From: Hyphomicrobiales bacterium
Lineage (GTDB): Bacteria; Pseudomonadota; Alphaproteobacteria; Rhizobiales; Beijerinckiaceae
Reading direction: 5' to 3'
DNA: 64,000 bases
Assembly: GCA_947455645.1 (NCBI GenBank)
Contig: CANGPA010000003.1
Coordinates: forward strand, 1 to 64,000
The first letter of the stretch is position 1. Each line of letters opens with the position of its first letter. The translations under genes were made by a program, and so were the position numbers. This document shows, in pieces, positions 12,979 to 21,564 of this stretch. The notes beneath the pieces were generated by a model. The model ran no database searches and was not told where the DNA came from. It was given only the letters and a program-made list of their open reading frames with translations.

Positions 12979-13524
12979 ATGAGCGATCCGCATCACACCC
13001 ATAACCATATCCATGAGCATGGCCACTGCGCACATGAGGCCGAACACGCGGCGCGTGCGCCGGAGGCCTTGGCTGCGGCCGCGCTTCATTGCAACGATCA
13101 GGGTTTGAAACTCACGCCCATCCGCCGCGCGGTGCTCGAAGCGCTGTATTCCACCCATCGTCCGATCAGCGCCTATGACGCGATTGACGCGCTCGCCGCT
13201 TCAACCGGAAAACGCGAGGCGCCCGTCACCGTCTATCGCGCGCTTGATTTTTTGATGGCCGCCGGCCTCGCGCACAAGCTCGAGAGCCGCAACGCCTATA
13301 TCGCGTGCCCGTTTCACCACATGAACGACGAGCCGGTTGTGTTTCTCATTTGCGAACGCTGCGGCGGCGTCGATGAAGCCACCTCTGATCCGCTCGCCCG
13401 CGCGCTATCGGGTCTCGTCGAGTCCCATGGTTTCAGCCCGCGCGCGCGTGTCATCGAAGTGCAAGGCACATGTGCGCATTGCACCACCAACGCCATCCCC
13501 CTATCAGCGACATCACACCCATGA
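12979..13524 (+). CDS. zur: Fur-family zinc uptake regulator (Zur)
   Basis: Metal-dependent repressor of 181 residues. After a very His-rich N-terminus (nine His in the first 23 residues) comes the winged-helix domain ([28 protein letters not shown], with [19 protein letters not shown] as the recognition region) and then the dimerisation domain with the structural zinc pairs CERC and CAHC. Spacing and the [10 protein letters not shown] signature fit Zur better than Fur. The stop overlaps the ispG start by 4 bases (ATGA), so the two are translated together. Confidence 0.88.
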   Translation: MSDPHHTHNHIHEHGHCAHEAEHAARAPEALAAAALHCNDQGLKLTPIRRAVLEALYSTHRPISAYDAIDALAASTGKREAPVTVYRALDFLMAAGLAHKLESRNAYIACPFHHMNDEPVVFLICERCGGVDEATSDPLARALSGLVESHGFSPRARVIEVQGTCAHCTTNAIPLSATSHP

Positions 13525-14783
13525 ATGATCTCAGTTCGGATCTCAATTGCCTGCCCACACCGATTGAAGCCGCACCCCTGCGTCGCCACAAAACCGTTGC
13601 GGTGAAAGTGGGCGGTGTCACGGTGGGTGGCTCTGCACCGATTGTCGTGCAATCGATGACCAATACCGACACCGCCGATATTGACGGCACGGTGACACAA
13701 ATTGCAGCGCTTCAGCGGCAAGGCTCGGAACTCGTCCGCATCACGGTCGATCGTGACGAGGCGGCGGCGGCCGTGCCACACATCAAAGATAAACTTTTGA
13801 AGCGCGGCATCACGACACCGCTCGTGGGTGATTTTCATTATATCGGCCACAAGCTTTTGGCTGATCATCCGGCCTGCGCCGAAGCGCTCGACAAATACCG
13901 CATCAATCCCGGCAATGTCGGTTTCAAAGATAAAAAAGACAAGCAGTTCTCCGCCATTGTCGAACTCGCGATCAAGCATGACAAAGCCGTGCGCATCGGC
14001 GCGAATTGGGGCTCGCTCGATCAAGAGCTTCTCACCCATCTTATGGATGTGAATGCAAAAACATCAAACCCGATTGATGCACGCGCCGTTACGCGCGAAG
14101 CGATGGTGCAATCGGCGTTGATGTCGGCAGAGCGCGCCGAAGAAATCGGCCTCAAGAAGAACCGCATTATTCTCTCGGCAAAAGTATCCGGCGTGCAGGA
14201 TTTGATTGCGGTGTATCGCATGCTCGCCGCGCGAGCCGATTACGCCATCCATCTCGGCCTCACCGAAGCTGGTATGGGATCAAAAGGCATTGTTGCCTCC
14301 TCCGCCGCACTCGGCGTCTTGTTGCAAGAAGGCATTGGCGACACGATCCGCGTTTCACTCACTCCGGAACCGGGTGGTGATCGCACATTGGAAGTGAAGG
14401 TCGCACAAGAAATTTTGCAGACGATGGGCTTTCGCACCTTTGTGCCTTTGGTTGCTGCATGTCCGGGATGCGGACGCACGACCTCCACCGTGTTCCAAGA
14501 GCTCGCGCGCGATATTCAAACGTGGATTTCAACCTCGATGCCCGAATGGAAAACGCGCTATGTCGGCGTTGAAAATTTGAGCGTCGCGGTGATGGGCTGC
14601 ATTGTGAATGGCCCCGGTGAATCAAAACACGCCGATATCGGCATCTCGCTGCCCGGGACGGGGGAAACACCCACCGCACCGGTATTTATCGATGGCCAAA
14701 AAGCAGCAACGCTGCGCGGACCCACCATTGCCGCGGAATTCAAGACGATGGTGGCTGATTATATTGAGAAAAGGTTCGGGTGA
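13521..14783 (+). CDS. ispG: 4-hydroxy-3-methylbut-2-enyl diphosphate synthase
   Basis: Iron-sulfur enzyme of the MEP isoprenoid pathway that reduces MEcPP to HMBPP. The 420-residue protein has the N-terminal TIM-barrel ([24 protein letters not shown] region) and the C-terminal 4Fe-4S ligands in ACPGCGRTT and GCIVNGPGE. The frame is open from 13470, but the ATG at 13521 overlaps the zur stop as ATGA and begins the family's normal N-terminus. Stops just before a repeat-rich spacer. Confidence 0.97.
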   Translation: MNDLSSDLNCLPTPIEAAPLRRHKTVAVKVGGVTVGGSAPIVVQSMTNTDTADIDGTVTQIAALQRQGSELVRITVDRDEAAAAVPHIKDKLLKRGITTPLVGDFHYIGHKLLADHPACAEALDKYRINPGNVGFKDKKDKQFSAIVELAIKHDKAVRIGANWGSLDQELLTHLMDVNAKTSNPIDARAVTREAMVQSALMSAERAEEIGLKKNRIILSAKVSGVQDLIAVYRMLAARADYAIHLGLTEAGMGSKGIVASSAALGVLLQEGIGDTIRVSLTPEPGGDRTLEVKVAQEILQTMGFRTFVPLVAACPGCGRTTSTVFQELARDIQTWISTSMPEWKTRYVGVENLSVAVMGCIVNGPGESKHADIGISLPGTGETPTAPVFIDGQKAATLRGPTIAAEFKTMVADYIEKRFG

Positions 14784-15118
14784 CTGAGCGTTTCGATAAT
14801 CGATTATTCGTCATTGCGAGCGAACGTACGCACTACGCCGTCATGGCAGGCCAAATCGTATTGAGAGTATTGCCTGCTATCCACGACTTGAGACGTAACT
14901 CAATTATTCTCAAGGAAGTCGTGGATGACCGGGACAAGCCCGGTCATGACGAAATGACGAAGCGCTTGTTTATACCTCATCCTGAGGAGCATCGCATGAG
15001 CGATGCGTCTCGAAGGACGTGGTTCAGCAGCTCTCATCTTTGAAAGGATGGTTCGACACGCGATGCTTCGCATCGCGGCTCACCATGAGGATACTTGCTG
15101 CACCCTATACCCTACACC
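14784..15118. repeat. Cluster of intergenic palindromic repeats
   Basis: No real gene. At least three modules are visible. CGTCATTGCGAGC at 14808-14820 recurs downstream of punA (16828). An inverted repeat TCCACGACTT (14880-14889) / AAGTCGTGGA (14916-14925) abuts a 9-bp hairpin ATGACCGGG / CCCGGTCAT (14925-14947). A 116-bp element at 14975-15090 begins CCTCATCCTGAGG and ends CACCATGAGG, with internal hairpins GCATCGC / GCGATGC and CGCGATGC / GCATCGCG. Elements of these kinds are widespread between genes in Hyphomicrobiales genomes; mobility is not shown here. Confidence 0.8.
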
Positions 15119-15502
15119 CTAATGCGTCGCCATATAACCCGCGACCACGAGTTCAGCTGTTGCAGGATTACACGCCATCGGAATGTCATACACAAGTGCG
15201 AGCCGTGTCAGCGCTTTCACATCGACATCATGCGGGTGTGGCGAAAGCGGATCGACAAAAAACACAAGCCCGTCAATTTTACCTTCGGCAATCAGCGCAC
15301 CGATTTGCTGATCGCCCCCCAAAGGCCCGCTTTTCATGCGTTGAATGGTGAGCTCGGGACAGCGTTCGAGAATGCGCCCACCCGTAGTGCCGGTGGCAAC
15401 AATGTCGCATTGCGCGAGTTGTGCGCGATGTTTCTCCGCCCACGCCACCATGCGGTCTTTCATTTGATCATGCGCAATCAGCGCCATGCGAAATCGGGCC
15501 AT
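15119..15502 (-). CDS. mgsA: Methylglyoxal synthase
   Basis: Converts dihydroxyacetone phosphate to methylglyoxal and phosphate, a glycolytic bypass that relieves phosphate starvation. The 127-residue protein has the family motifs [25 protein letters not shown] and [20 protein letters not shown]. The frame is open far upstream, but homology begins at [12 protein letters not shown]; the ATG at 15502 has GAGG 9 bases before it. Divergent from cdd. Confidence 0.94.
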   Translation of the reverse strand: MARFRMALIAHDQMKDRMVAWAEKHRAQLAQCDIVATGTTGGRILERCPELTIQRMKSGPLGGDQQIGALIAEGKIDGLVFFVDPLSPHPHDVDVKALTRLALVYDIPMACNPATAELVVAGYMATH

Positions 15503-15614
15503 CGAAGTCATCCTCACACCAAGTGCAAACCATAAAGCCAGTGCGCAAGATTTGCCAAGGCGCATGAGGTCATGACAAGTTGAGACCAGCGCCAAATCAT
15601 TGCGGATGATTTTT

Positions 15615-16016
15615 ATGAATGATGAACTCAAGGCCCTGTTTGATGCGGCACGTACCATCGCCGCCAAAGCCTATGCACCCTATTCCGGCTTTTCGGTTGG
15701 CGCGGCGATCCGTACATCGGGGGGGCACATTTACACCGGCTGCAATGTCGAGAACGCCGCCTATCCTGTCGGCACCTGTGCGGAGGCCGGTGCGATTGCC
15801 GCGATGATTGCCGCCGGCGACGCGACCCTTCAGGACATCGCGATCATCAGCCCGAACGCCAATCCCTGCATGCCCTGCGGCGCCTGTCGCCAACGCATTT
15901 CAGAATTTTCAACCGGTACCACGCGCATTCATATGCTCGATCACACAGGCGCATCGATATCCTATTCGATTACTGATCTTTTGCCTCATGCCTTTGGTCC
16001 GGGAGCTTTGCCATGA
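15615..16016 (+). CDS. cdd: Cytidine deaminase
   Basis: Zinc-dependent deamination of cytidine and deoxycytidine to uridine, pyrimidine salvage. The 133-residue protein is of the short homotetrameric type with [13 protein letters not shown], the catalytic CAE within TCAEAGAI and the zinc-binding PCGACRQ. ATG codons at 15606 and 15615 are both possible; 15615 matches the usual family N-terminus. Its stop overlaps the punA start (ATGA), forming a nucleoside salvage operon. Confidence 0.95.
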   Translation: MNDELKALFDAARTIAAKAYAPYSGFSVGAAIRTSGGHIYTGCNVENAAYPVGTCAEAGAIAAMIAAGDATLQDIAIISPNANPCMPCGACRQRISEFSTGTTRIHMLDHTGASISYSITDLLPHAFGPGALP

Positions 16017-16816
16017 GCGCGCTTCAAGAAACACTAGCAACGCTCAAGGAGTGGGCTATCCAAGGCCCCTATGAAACCGCTCTTATTCTGGGCACAGGCT
16101 TGGGGCCGATCGCGGAGCGCCTCACTTATCCCGTGAGTGTTCCTTACGCGCAAATTCCCCATTTTCCACGGTCAGGCGTATCGGGCCATGCCGGTCGTCT
16201 GCTTGCCGGTTTTTATGGCACAACCAAAGTTCTCGTGATGCAAGGCCGCATGCATTATTACGAACGCGGTGATGCCACGGTGATGCGCTTACCGCTTGAA
16301 ATCTTGGCCGCACTCGGTGTCAAAAGCCTGTTGCTCACCAATGCATCCGGCTCGCTGGACGAGGCCGTGCCACCGGGCTCAATCGCGCTCATCACTGATC
16401 ACATCAATCTCAGCGGCATCAATCCGCTTATCGGTGTTGAGGATGACTCACGCTTCGTGCCGATGGTGGATGCTTATGATCCGCATCTGCGCGCCGCTTT
16501 GAAAAGCGCGGCCGCCTCTGCGCGTGTCACATTAGCCGAAGGCATTTATCAATTTTTTCCGGGCCCGAGTTTTGAAACGCCGGCAGAAATTCGCGCCGCC
16601 AAAACGCTGGGCGCCACATTGGTTGGCATGTCCACCGTGCCTGAAGTGATCCTCGCCCGCCGGCTCGGTTTGCGCGTCGCAGCACTCTCCATGGTTACCA
16701 ATTACGGCGCAGGGCTTTTTGGGGGCGCACCGTCCCATGACGAAACCAAACGCGTGGCAGCTGAGGCCGCTGAAAAGATGAGCGCGATTTTGGCAGCGTT
16801 TTTTTCTGTACCATGA
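16013..16816 (+). CDS. punA: Purine nucleoside phosphorylase (PNP, inosine/guanosine type)
   Basis: Phosphorolysis of purine nucleosides to base and ribose-1-phosphate. The 267-residue protein is the trimeric class: ILGTGLGPIAERL phosphate loop, HFPRSGVSGHAGRL, GRMHYYERGD, NASGSL and the MSTVPEVILARRLG signature near residue 205. Overlaps cdd by 4 bases. A strong hairpin lies 11 bases after the stop. Confidence 0.93.
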   Translation: MSALQETLATLKEWAIQGPYETALILGTGLGPIAERLTYPVSVPYAQIPHFPRSGVSGHAGRLLAGFYGTTKVLVMQGRMHYYERGDATVMRLPLEILAALGVKSLLLTNASGSLDEAVPPGSIALITDHINLSGINPLIGVEDDSRFVPMVDAYDPHLRAALKSAAASARVTLAEGIYQFFPGPSFETPAEIRAAKTLGATLVGMSTVPEVILARRLGLRVAALSMVTNYGAGLFGGAPSHDETKRVAAEAAEKMSAILAAFFSVP

Positions 16817-16827
16817 AATAATCGTCT

Positions 16828-16847
16828 CGTCATTGCGAGCAATGACG
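16828..16847. repeat. 20-bp perfect palindrome after punA
   Basis: CGTCATTGC and GCAATGACG flank a two-base loop. It shares its first half with the module at 14808-14820, so it belongs to the same repeat family. Its position right after punA suggests it may also act as a transcript end or 3' stabiliser. Confidence 0.7.
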
Positions 16848-16909
16848 GTTTCAACGTCTTCATCACGAAGTGAGGCGTCTCGAACCACGCAAATAATTGC
16901 ACGCTATAT

Positions 16910-17779
16910 TCAACGCCCCTCGCCCGCCGTAGCCAAAGCGCGAATGCCTTCGCGATAGGTCGGGAAGCGCAAAGCGACGCCCAATTCTTCGCGTATGAGC
17001 CGGTTCGACACGCGTTTATTGTCTGCATAAAAACTGCGCGCCATGTCGCTCATCACCGCGTCTTCAAACGGCACTTCGGGCGGTGGTTCGATACCCAAAA
17101 GGTCGGCGGCAAACAGCAGCACATCTTGCGGCGGTGCGGGCTCATCATCTGTGACATTATAAATCGCACCGGCGCGCGGATGCGCAAGCGACGCCAAAAG
17201 CGTTTGCGCAATATCATCGACATGAATACGGTTGAAAACCTGCCCCGGCTTGATGATGCGTTGCGCGCGGCTTTTCAAATTGAGAATCGGATTGCGTCCG
17301 GGTCCATAAATTCCCGCAAGTCTGAAAATCTGAACGGATTTTTGAACGCGTGTGCCAAGAGCGATCCACTCTTGTTCAACCGCCACGCGGATTTGCGTGC
17401 GCTTATGACTTGGATCAACAGGCGTGGTTTCATCAACCCAGCCGCCTTGCGCATCGCCATAAACACCAATCGTCGAGAGATATCCGATCCACCGCACGGT
17501 CGATGATTGTTCAATAACCGTTTTGAAGCGCCGCAAAACCGGATCACCGAAATCATCGGGACCAGCAGACACAAGCACAGCATCCGCCGCCTTCAGCGCA
17601 ATCTCAAGACGCGGATCCGATATTGTCTCGTTGAACACAACAACATCAAGACCTGCGCGCGACAATTCTGCGGCGCGCTCCGCACTTCTCACGGTTGCTG
17701 TGATTGATAAAAAGCGACTCTGCGCAAAGGCTACAAAAGCCTGCGCCGTAAATCCCAATCCGAAAATCACAAGTTTCAT
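16910..17779 (-). CDS. NAD-dependent epimerase/dehydratase-like SDR protein
   Basis: Extended short-chain dehydrogenase-like protein of 289 residues, similar in layout to E. coli YeeZ. It has an N-terminal nucleotide-binding motif VIFGLGFTAQAFV, the GYLSTIGVYGD strand (position of the catalytic Ser/Tyr region, here S-T-x-x-V-Y-G), RLAGIYGPGRNPI and NRIHVDDIAQTL. Substrate is unknown. It is 21 bases downstream of queG on the same strand. Confidence 0.8.
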   Translation of the reverse strand: MKLVIFGLGFTAQAFVAFAQSRFLSITATVRSAERAAELSRAGLDVVVFNETISDPRLEIALKAADAVLVSAGPDDFGDPVLRRFKTVIEQSSTVRWIGYLSTIGVYGDAQGGWVDETTPVDPSHKRTQIRVAVEQEWIALGTRVQKSVQIFRLAGIYGPGRNPILNLKSRAQRIIKPGQVFNRIHVDDIAQTLLASLAHPRAGAIYNVTDDEPAPPQDVLLFAADLLGIEPPPEVPFEDAVMSDMARSFYADNKRVSNRLIREELGVALRFPTYREGIRALATAGEGR

Positions 17780-17800
17780 ACGCCTGCCTGCCTCATTCAG

Positions 17801-19171
17801 CTACCGGTGTTCAGAAAGCGTGCGTCCCGCCAACCATTCCTCACGCACCTGAAGCTCTGTCTCTTGCTCGAAATGCGCGCCACGCAGCGTTTCAAAATCT
17901 TCAGGAGATACGAGACGGCTTAGCGCCCAGATTGCCGCACCGCGCACCAAAGCGGATGCATCGCCGAGAAGCCGCTTTGCATCGCCCACAAGCGATGCAT
18001 CACCCGAATTACCCATCGCAATCAAAACATTGCGCATGAACCGGTCGCGCCCTGTTCGCTTGATCGGCGTGCCCGCAAAAAAAAGACGAAATGCTGCATC
18101 ATCAAGACGCGACAATTCCGAGAGGCGCGGGGCCTTCAAATCGGCGCGCGCTTGCAGTTTTACCTCACGCGCGGTTTGCGCAAACCGGTTCCACGGGCAC
18201 ACCGCCAGACAATCATCGCAGCCAAAAATCCGGTTACCGATTTTGGGGCGCAGCGCGCGATCAATCGGGCCCTTATGCTCGATGGTCAGATAGGCAATGC
18301 ATTTCGTCGCATCGAGCTGATAGGGCTTCGGAAACGCGTCCGTCGGACAAATCGAGAGGCACCGCGTGCAGCGCCCGCAATGGTCGGGGCTCGGCTCGTC
18401 CGGCTCGAGTTCAAGCGTTGTGTAGATCGCGCCAAGAAACAGCCACGACCCATGCGAGCGGGAGACGAGCACCGTGTGCTTGCCTTGCCAGCCGAGGCCT
18501 GCCGCAGCGGCAAGCGGCTTCTCCATCACAGGCGCGGTGTCGACAAACACCTTCACCGCCGGTGGCGTTGGCTCATTATGACACGATCGGACCTGATCAC
18601 CGGCATTATGAGATGAGAGCCTATCGCTACCCAGCTCCAAAGTATCAGATCGCGCTGTTTTGGTATCTGATCGACCAGCCTTTGCGACCTGAACACCATG
18701 GGACTCGATCATAAAGCGGGCGACGCGCTTGAGTTTGGCTTTTATGACGTCGTGATAGTCGCGCGACTGGGCATAGACCGAGACCGCGCCATGCTGTTTT
18801 TTTTCAATGATTTCAAGGGGATCATGGTCGGGCGCGTAGGACATGCCGACCATCACAATCGAGCGCACAGCGGGCCAGAGCCGGGCCGGATCAGCGCGCT
18901 CGGCCACCCGGTCGGCCATCCAGTCCATCGAGCCGTGATAGCCCTGCGCCAACCACTCTCTAAGTCTCTGATCGGATTGAGGAATTGCGTCGGGTGTGGT
19001 GACGCGGACGGCGTCGAAACCCTCCGCTTTGGCCCGTTGCAGGACCGCCTCTTTGAGCGCCCCGGGGCTCAGAAATCGAGGTCCGCGTAATGCAGCGTCG
19101 GATCCATGCCCGGCACGCGATCGGCGAGCAGCGGGCGGAACGATGGCCGCGATTTTATCTTTTGATACCAA
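17801..19171 (-). CDS. queG: Epoxyqueuosine reductase with an in-frame insertion
   Basis: Cobalamin- and 4Fe-4S-dependent reductase for the last step of queuosine tRNA modification. Motifs present: DYHDVIKAKL, VDTAPVMEKPLA, GLGWQGKH, the clusters CGRCTRCLSICPTDAF and FGCDDCLAVCPWN, and a C-terminal HEAT-like region. Residues about 162-204 (DNA about 18560-18688) are an insert absent from the E. coli enzyme, which runs straight from the helix into FVDSAP; it contains the element also found in alkB. There is no ATG near the conserved start: the frame opens at a TTG (19171, GAGG 10 bases upstream) inside the upstream gene, and a CTG at 19072 overlapping that gene's stop is the only other candidate before the homology. 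Confidence 0.92.
   Translation of the reverse strand: MVSKDKIAAIVPPAARRSRAGHGSDAALRGPRFLSPGALKEAVLQRAKAEGFDAVRVTTPDAIPQSDQRLREWLAQGYHGSMDWMADRVAERADPARLWPAVRSIVMVGMSYAPDHDPLEIIEKKQHGAVSVYAQSRDYHDVIKAKLKRVARFMIESHGVQVAKAGRSDTKTARSDTLELGSDRLSSHNAGDQVRSCHNEPTPPAVKVFVDTAPVMEKPLAAAAGLGWQGKHTVLVSRSHGSWLFLGAIYTTLELEPDEPSPDHCGRCTRCLSICPTDAFPKPYQLDATKCIAYLTIEHKGPIDRALRPKIGNRIFGCDDCLAVCPWNRFAQTAREVKLQARADLKAPRLSELSRLDDAAFRLFFAGTPIKRTGRDRFMRNVLIAMGNSGDASLVGDAKRLLGDASALVRGAAIWALSRLVSPEDFETLRGAHFEQETELQVREEWLAGRTLSEHR
18605..18676 (-). repeat. In-frame palindromic element, copy A (inside queG)
   Basis: On the coding strand this 72-base stretch includes TCAGATACC and CTGATACTT spaced 21 bases, with inverted arms ATCAGAT / ATCTGAT. 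It encodes the part of the queG insert starting GRSDTKTARSDT and ending at N189. Hand alignment to 30140-30211 without gaps gives 44 of 72 identical bases and 11 of 24 identical residues. Interpreted as a copy of a gene-tolerated repeat. Confidence 0.6.
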
Positions 19172-19761
19172 TGCTTTGTCGCCTCGTGCGATGACCAGGG
19201 CACATCCCCCAGATAATCCGCCACCGACAGCTGAGCGGCCGCCGCCAGATCCGCATAAGTCAGCCTCTCCCCAGCAAGCCAGTTCCGATCCGCCAAGAGG
19301 TAATCACTATAGGACAAATGATACCGAATATTGGTCCGTGCAGCACGAATAGCGGCCATGTCCGGCGCCCCGCCACCCTGCTCTAAGGGCATGAATCTCT
19401 TATTGATTTTCTCGGTCATGAGATAGGATGTGACCTCGTCAAACATCTTGCCGTTGAACCAATCCAGCAGCCGTCGAACATCGGCGCGATCCGCAGGTTG
19501 GTCCGGTAGAAGCCGACGATCTCCCATCCCCAATCCGCGCGTTTCATCAAGATATTCCGCGATAACCCCAGCCCCGGGTAGGGGAATCCCCTCATTCTCG
19601 ACCAAAACCGGCGTAGTTCCTGCCGGATTCAGCTCTAAAAACGCACGGCGACGCTCCCAGATACGCTCTTCTACCAAATTGGGAGAAATGCCCAATTCTC
19701 CCAAAATCAGGCGCACAAAGCGAGACTGCGGACAAAAAGAAGCGTGATACAGAGTGGCCAT
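19069..19761 (-). CDS. fzlA: Glutathione S-transferase-fold protein, probable FzlA
   Basis: GST superfamily protein of 230 residues: thioredoxin-like N-terminus (TLYHASFCPQSRFVRLILGE), NPAGTTPVLVE and PGAGVIAEYLDE, then an all-helical C-terminal domain with LTYADLAAAAQLS. The long conserved C-terminal tail ending HYADLDF, with an Asp at position 227, fits FzlA, the FtsZ-binding GST homologue that drives constriction in alphaproteobacteria. That assignment rests on recollection of FzlA features, not on a search; otherwise it is a generic GST-like protein. It is divergent from uppP (cell-wall lipid recycling), which suits a division role, and overlaps queG. Confidence 0.62.
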   Translation of the reverse strand: MATLYHASFCPQSRFVRLILGELGISPNLVEERIWERRRAFLELNPAGTTPVLVENEGIPLPGAGVIAEYLDETRGLGMGDRRLLPDQPADRADVRRLLDWFNGKMFDEVTSYLMTEKINKRFMPLEQGGGAPDMAAIRAARTNIRYHLSYSDYLLADRNWLAGERLTYADLAAAAQLSVADYLGDVPWSSHEATKHWYQKIKSRPSFRPLLADRVPGMDPTLHYADLDF

Positions 19762-19954
19762 GAACGAAGGAGAGCCTATTTGTGCCGATAAGCCGAATTC
19801 AGCGAGATTTTATCCGCTTTCATCCAAAACCACGACGGGTTGAAGGATTCCAGATGGCGGTGAAGTTGCGCCCCGTATAGAACTGGAACTCATTCGAAAC
19901 AACCCGATTCGGTTAATTCAAATCTCGATAAACTGAAGCAAAGAGGCATAAATC

Positions 19955-20767
19955 ATGGATATGATGGCAATAAAGGCCGCGCTTCTTGGGATAATCGAAG
20001 GTCTAACCGAATACCTCCCCGTATCTTCGACGGGACATTTGCTTCTCGCAGAACATTTTCTGGGATTGAATTTCGATAATCCCACTTTGGACAAAACTTT
20101 CACGGTTTTGGTCCAATTAGGATCCATTCTCGCACTGGTCCTCGTTTACATTCGAAAATTGATGCAAATTTTGTTCTCAATCGGTCAAAATCGGCAGGCG
20201 CGGAGCTTTATCGCCGGCGTTTTAATTGCTTTCCTTCCTGCCGCCCTAATCGGCGCAATCCTTCACGGTTTCATCAAGGGGATCTTGTTTAATCCACTCA
20301 TTGTTTGCGTAGCTTTGATCTTAGGCGGATTTATTTTGTTGATCGTCGACGAGCTTCCCCTAGAACGCCGCTATCACGATGCAACCCAGTTTCCGATCGG
20401 TATGGCGTTTAAAATTGGCATTTTGCAGTGCCTTGCTATGGTTCCGGGCGTTTCGCGGTCCGGCGCGACCATTGTTGGCGCGATGCTTCTCGGTGCCGAT
20501 AAACGAGCGGCGGCTGAGTTTTCATTTTTTCTGGCAATACCAACAATGATTGGCGCATTCGCCTATGATCTTCTGAAAAGTTACAAGGATTTGACGCTTT
20601 CTGGGATCGAGATCATCACGATTGGCTTTATCACAGCCTTCATAGCCGGACTTATCGTGGTAACAAGCCTATTGCGCTATGTCTCGCGGCATGGCTTCGC
20701 TCTTTTCGCGTGGTGGCGAATTATCATCGGCGCCGCGGGTCTTGCCGGTTTGCTGGTTTTTGGATGA
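19955..20767 (+). CDS. uppP: Undecaprenyl-diphosphatase
   Basis: Integral membrane phosphatase that recycles undecaprenyl diphosphate to the carrier lipid for peptidoglycan synthesis; overproduction gives bacitracin resistance. The 270-residue protein has the catalytic segments [17 protein letters not shown] (residues 14-30) and [17 protein letters not shown], plus multiple hydrophobic helices. The first gene of the lower-GC stretch. Convergent with nth 12 bases away. Confidence 0.96.
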   Translation: MDMMAIKAALLGIIEGLTEYLPVSSTGHLLLAEHFLGLNFDNPTLDKTFTVLVQLGSILALVLVYIRKLMQILFSIGQNRQARSFIAGVLIAFLPAALIGAILHGFIKGILFNPLIVCVALILGGFILLIVDELPLERRYHDATQFPIGMAFKIGILQCLAMVPGVSRSGATIVGAMLLGADKRAAAEFSFFLAIPTMIGAFAYDLLKSYKDLTLSGIEIITIGFITAFIAGLIVVTSLLRYVSRHGFALFAWWRIIIGAAGLAGLLVFG

Positions 20768-20779
20768 TCCCATTGATAA

Positions 20780-21511
20780 TTAACTCGTAGCCAGAGATTT
20801 TGGCTCAAATCGACATAAATCGGCAATCGGACAACGCCAGCATTCCGGGCGTCGTGCCTTGCAGAGGTAACGGCCGTGTAAAATCAACCAGTGATGTGCA
20901 TGTAGCGCAAATTCAGCTGGCATGATTTTTTCAAGACCGGCTTCAACCGCTTCAGGCGTTTTTCCAACCGCTAACGGAATCCTATTCGAAACGCGAAAAA
21001 CATGCGTATCAACCGCCATTGTGGGCCAGCCAAAGGCCATGTTCAGGACCACATTCGCTGTTTTTCGTCCCACTCCCGGCAATGCCTGAAGTGCTTCCCG
21101 ATCTTCAGGGACTTGGCCTTTATGATCTTCAATCAGCGCTTTTGAGAGTAGGATTACATTTTTTGCCTTGTTTCGATATAATCCAATCGTTTTTATAAGC
21201 TCGCGGACCCGGTCTTCGCCAAGGGCAACCATCTTTTTGGGTGTACTGGCCAGCTTAAAGAGCGCACGGGTGGCTTTGTTAACGCCGGAATCAGTCGCTT
21301 GGGCCGAAAGAACGACAGCGACAAGCAGTGTAAAGGCATTAACGTGCTCAAGCTCTCCTTTTGGTTCAGGTTCAATTGAGTAAAATCGACGGAAAATCTC
21401 TTTTATATCGTCAGATTGAAGCGCTCGTTTCGCCCTTGGGCGACGGTTTACCGCAGTTGTTTTTGCTGTATTGCTCCGTTTTGAAATAGTGGCTGGGGCT
21501 TTCTTCGTCAT
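20780..21511 (-). CDS. nth: Endonuclease III
   Basis: DNA glycosylase/AP lyase for oxidised pyrimidines in base excision repair. The protein has the helix-hairpin-helix LPGVGRKTANVVLN with the catalytic Lys, the catalytic Asp in AVDTHVFRVSNR, and the 4Fe-4S ligands in C-x6-C-x2-C-x5-C spacing near the C-terminus. The frame is open to 21589, but the ATG at 21511 avoids overlap with the divergent DUF2244 gene and gives 243 residues with a short basic N-terminal extension. Confidence 0.95.
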   Translation of the reverse strand: MTKKAPATISKRSNTAKTTAVNRRPRAKRALQSDDIKEIFRRFYSIEPEPKGELEHVNAFTLLVAVVLSAQATDSGVNKATRALFKLASTPKKMVALGEDRVRELIKTIGLYRNKAKNVILLSKALIEDHKGQVPEDREALQALPGVGRKTANVVLNMAFGWPTMAVDTHVFRVSNRIPLAVGKTPEAVEAGLEKIMPAEFALHAHHWLILHGRYLCKARRPECWRCPIADLCRFEPKSLATS

Positions 21512-21564
21512 ACTCAGAAGAATACAATGAGTGAATTGGATCCCAAATAGGGGATTATTGAAAA

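Noticed and set aside
14780-15043. 87-codon open frame overlapping the ispG stop
   Set aside because: Its translation is entirely that of the intergenic repeat modules (PGHDE and HPEEHRMSDASRR-type strings), which appear in all sorts of unrelated frames; not a gene.
15511-15667. N-terminal extension of methylglyoxal synthase to 182 residues
   Set aside because: The extra residues run into the divergent cdd region and have no homology; a good ribosome-binding site marks the shorter start.
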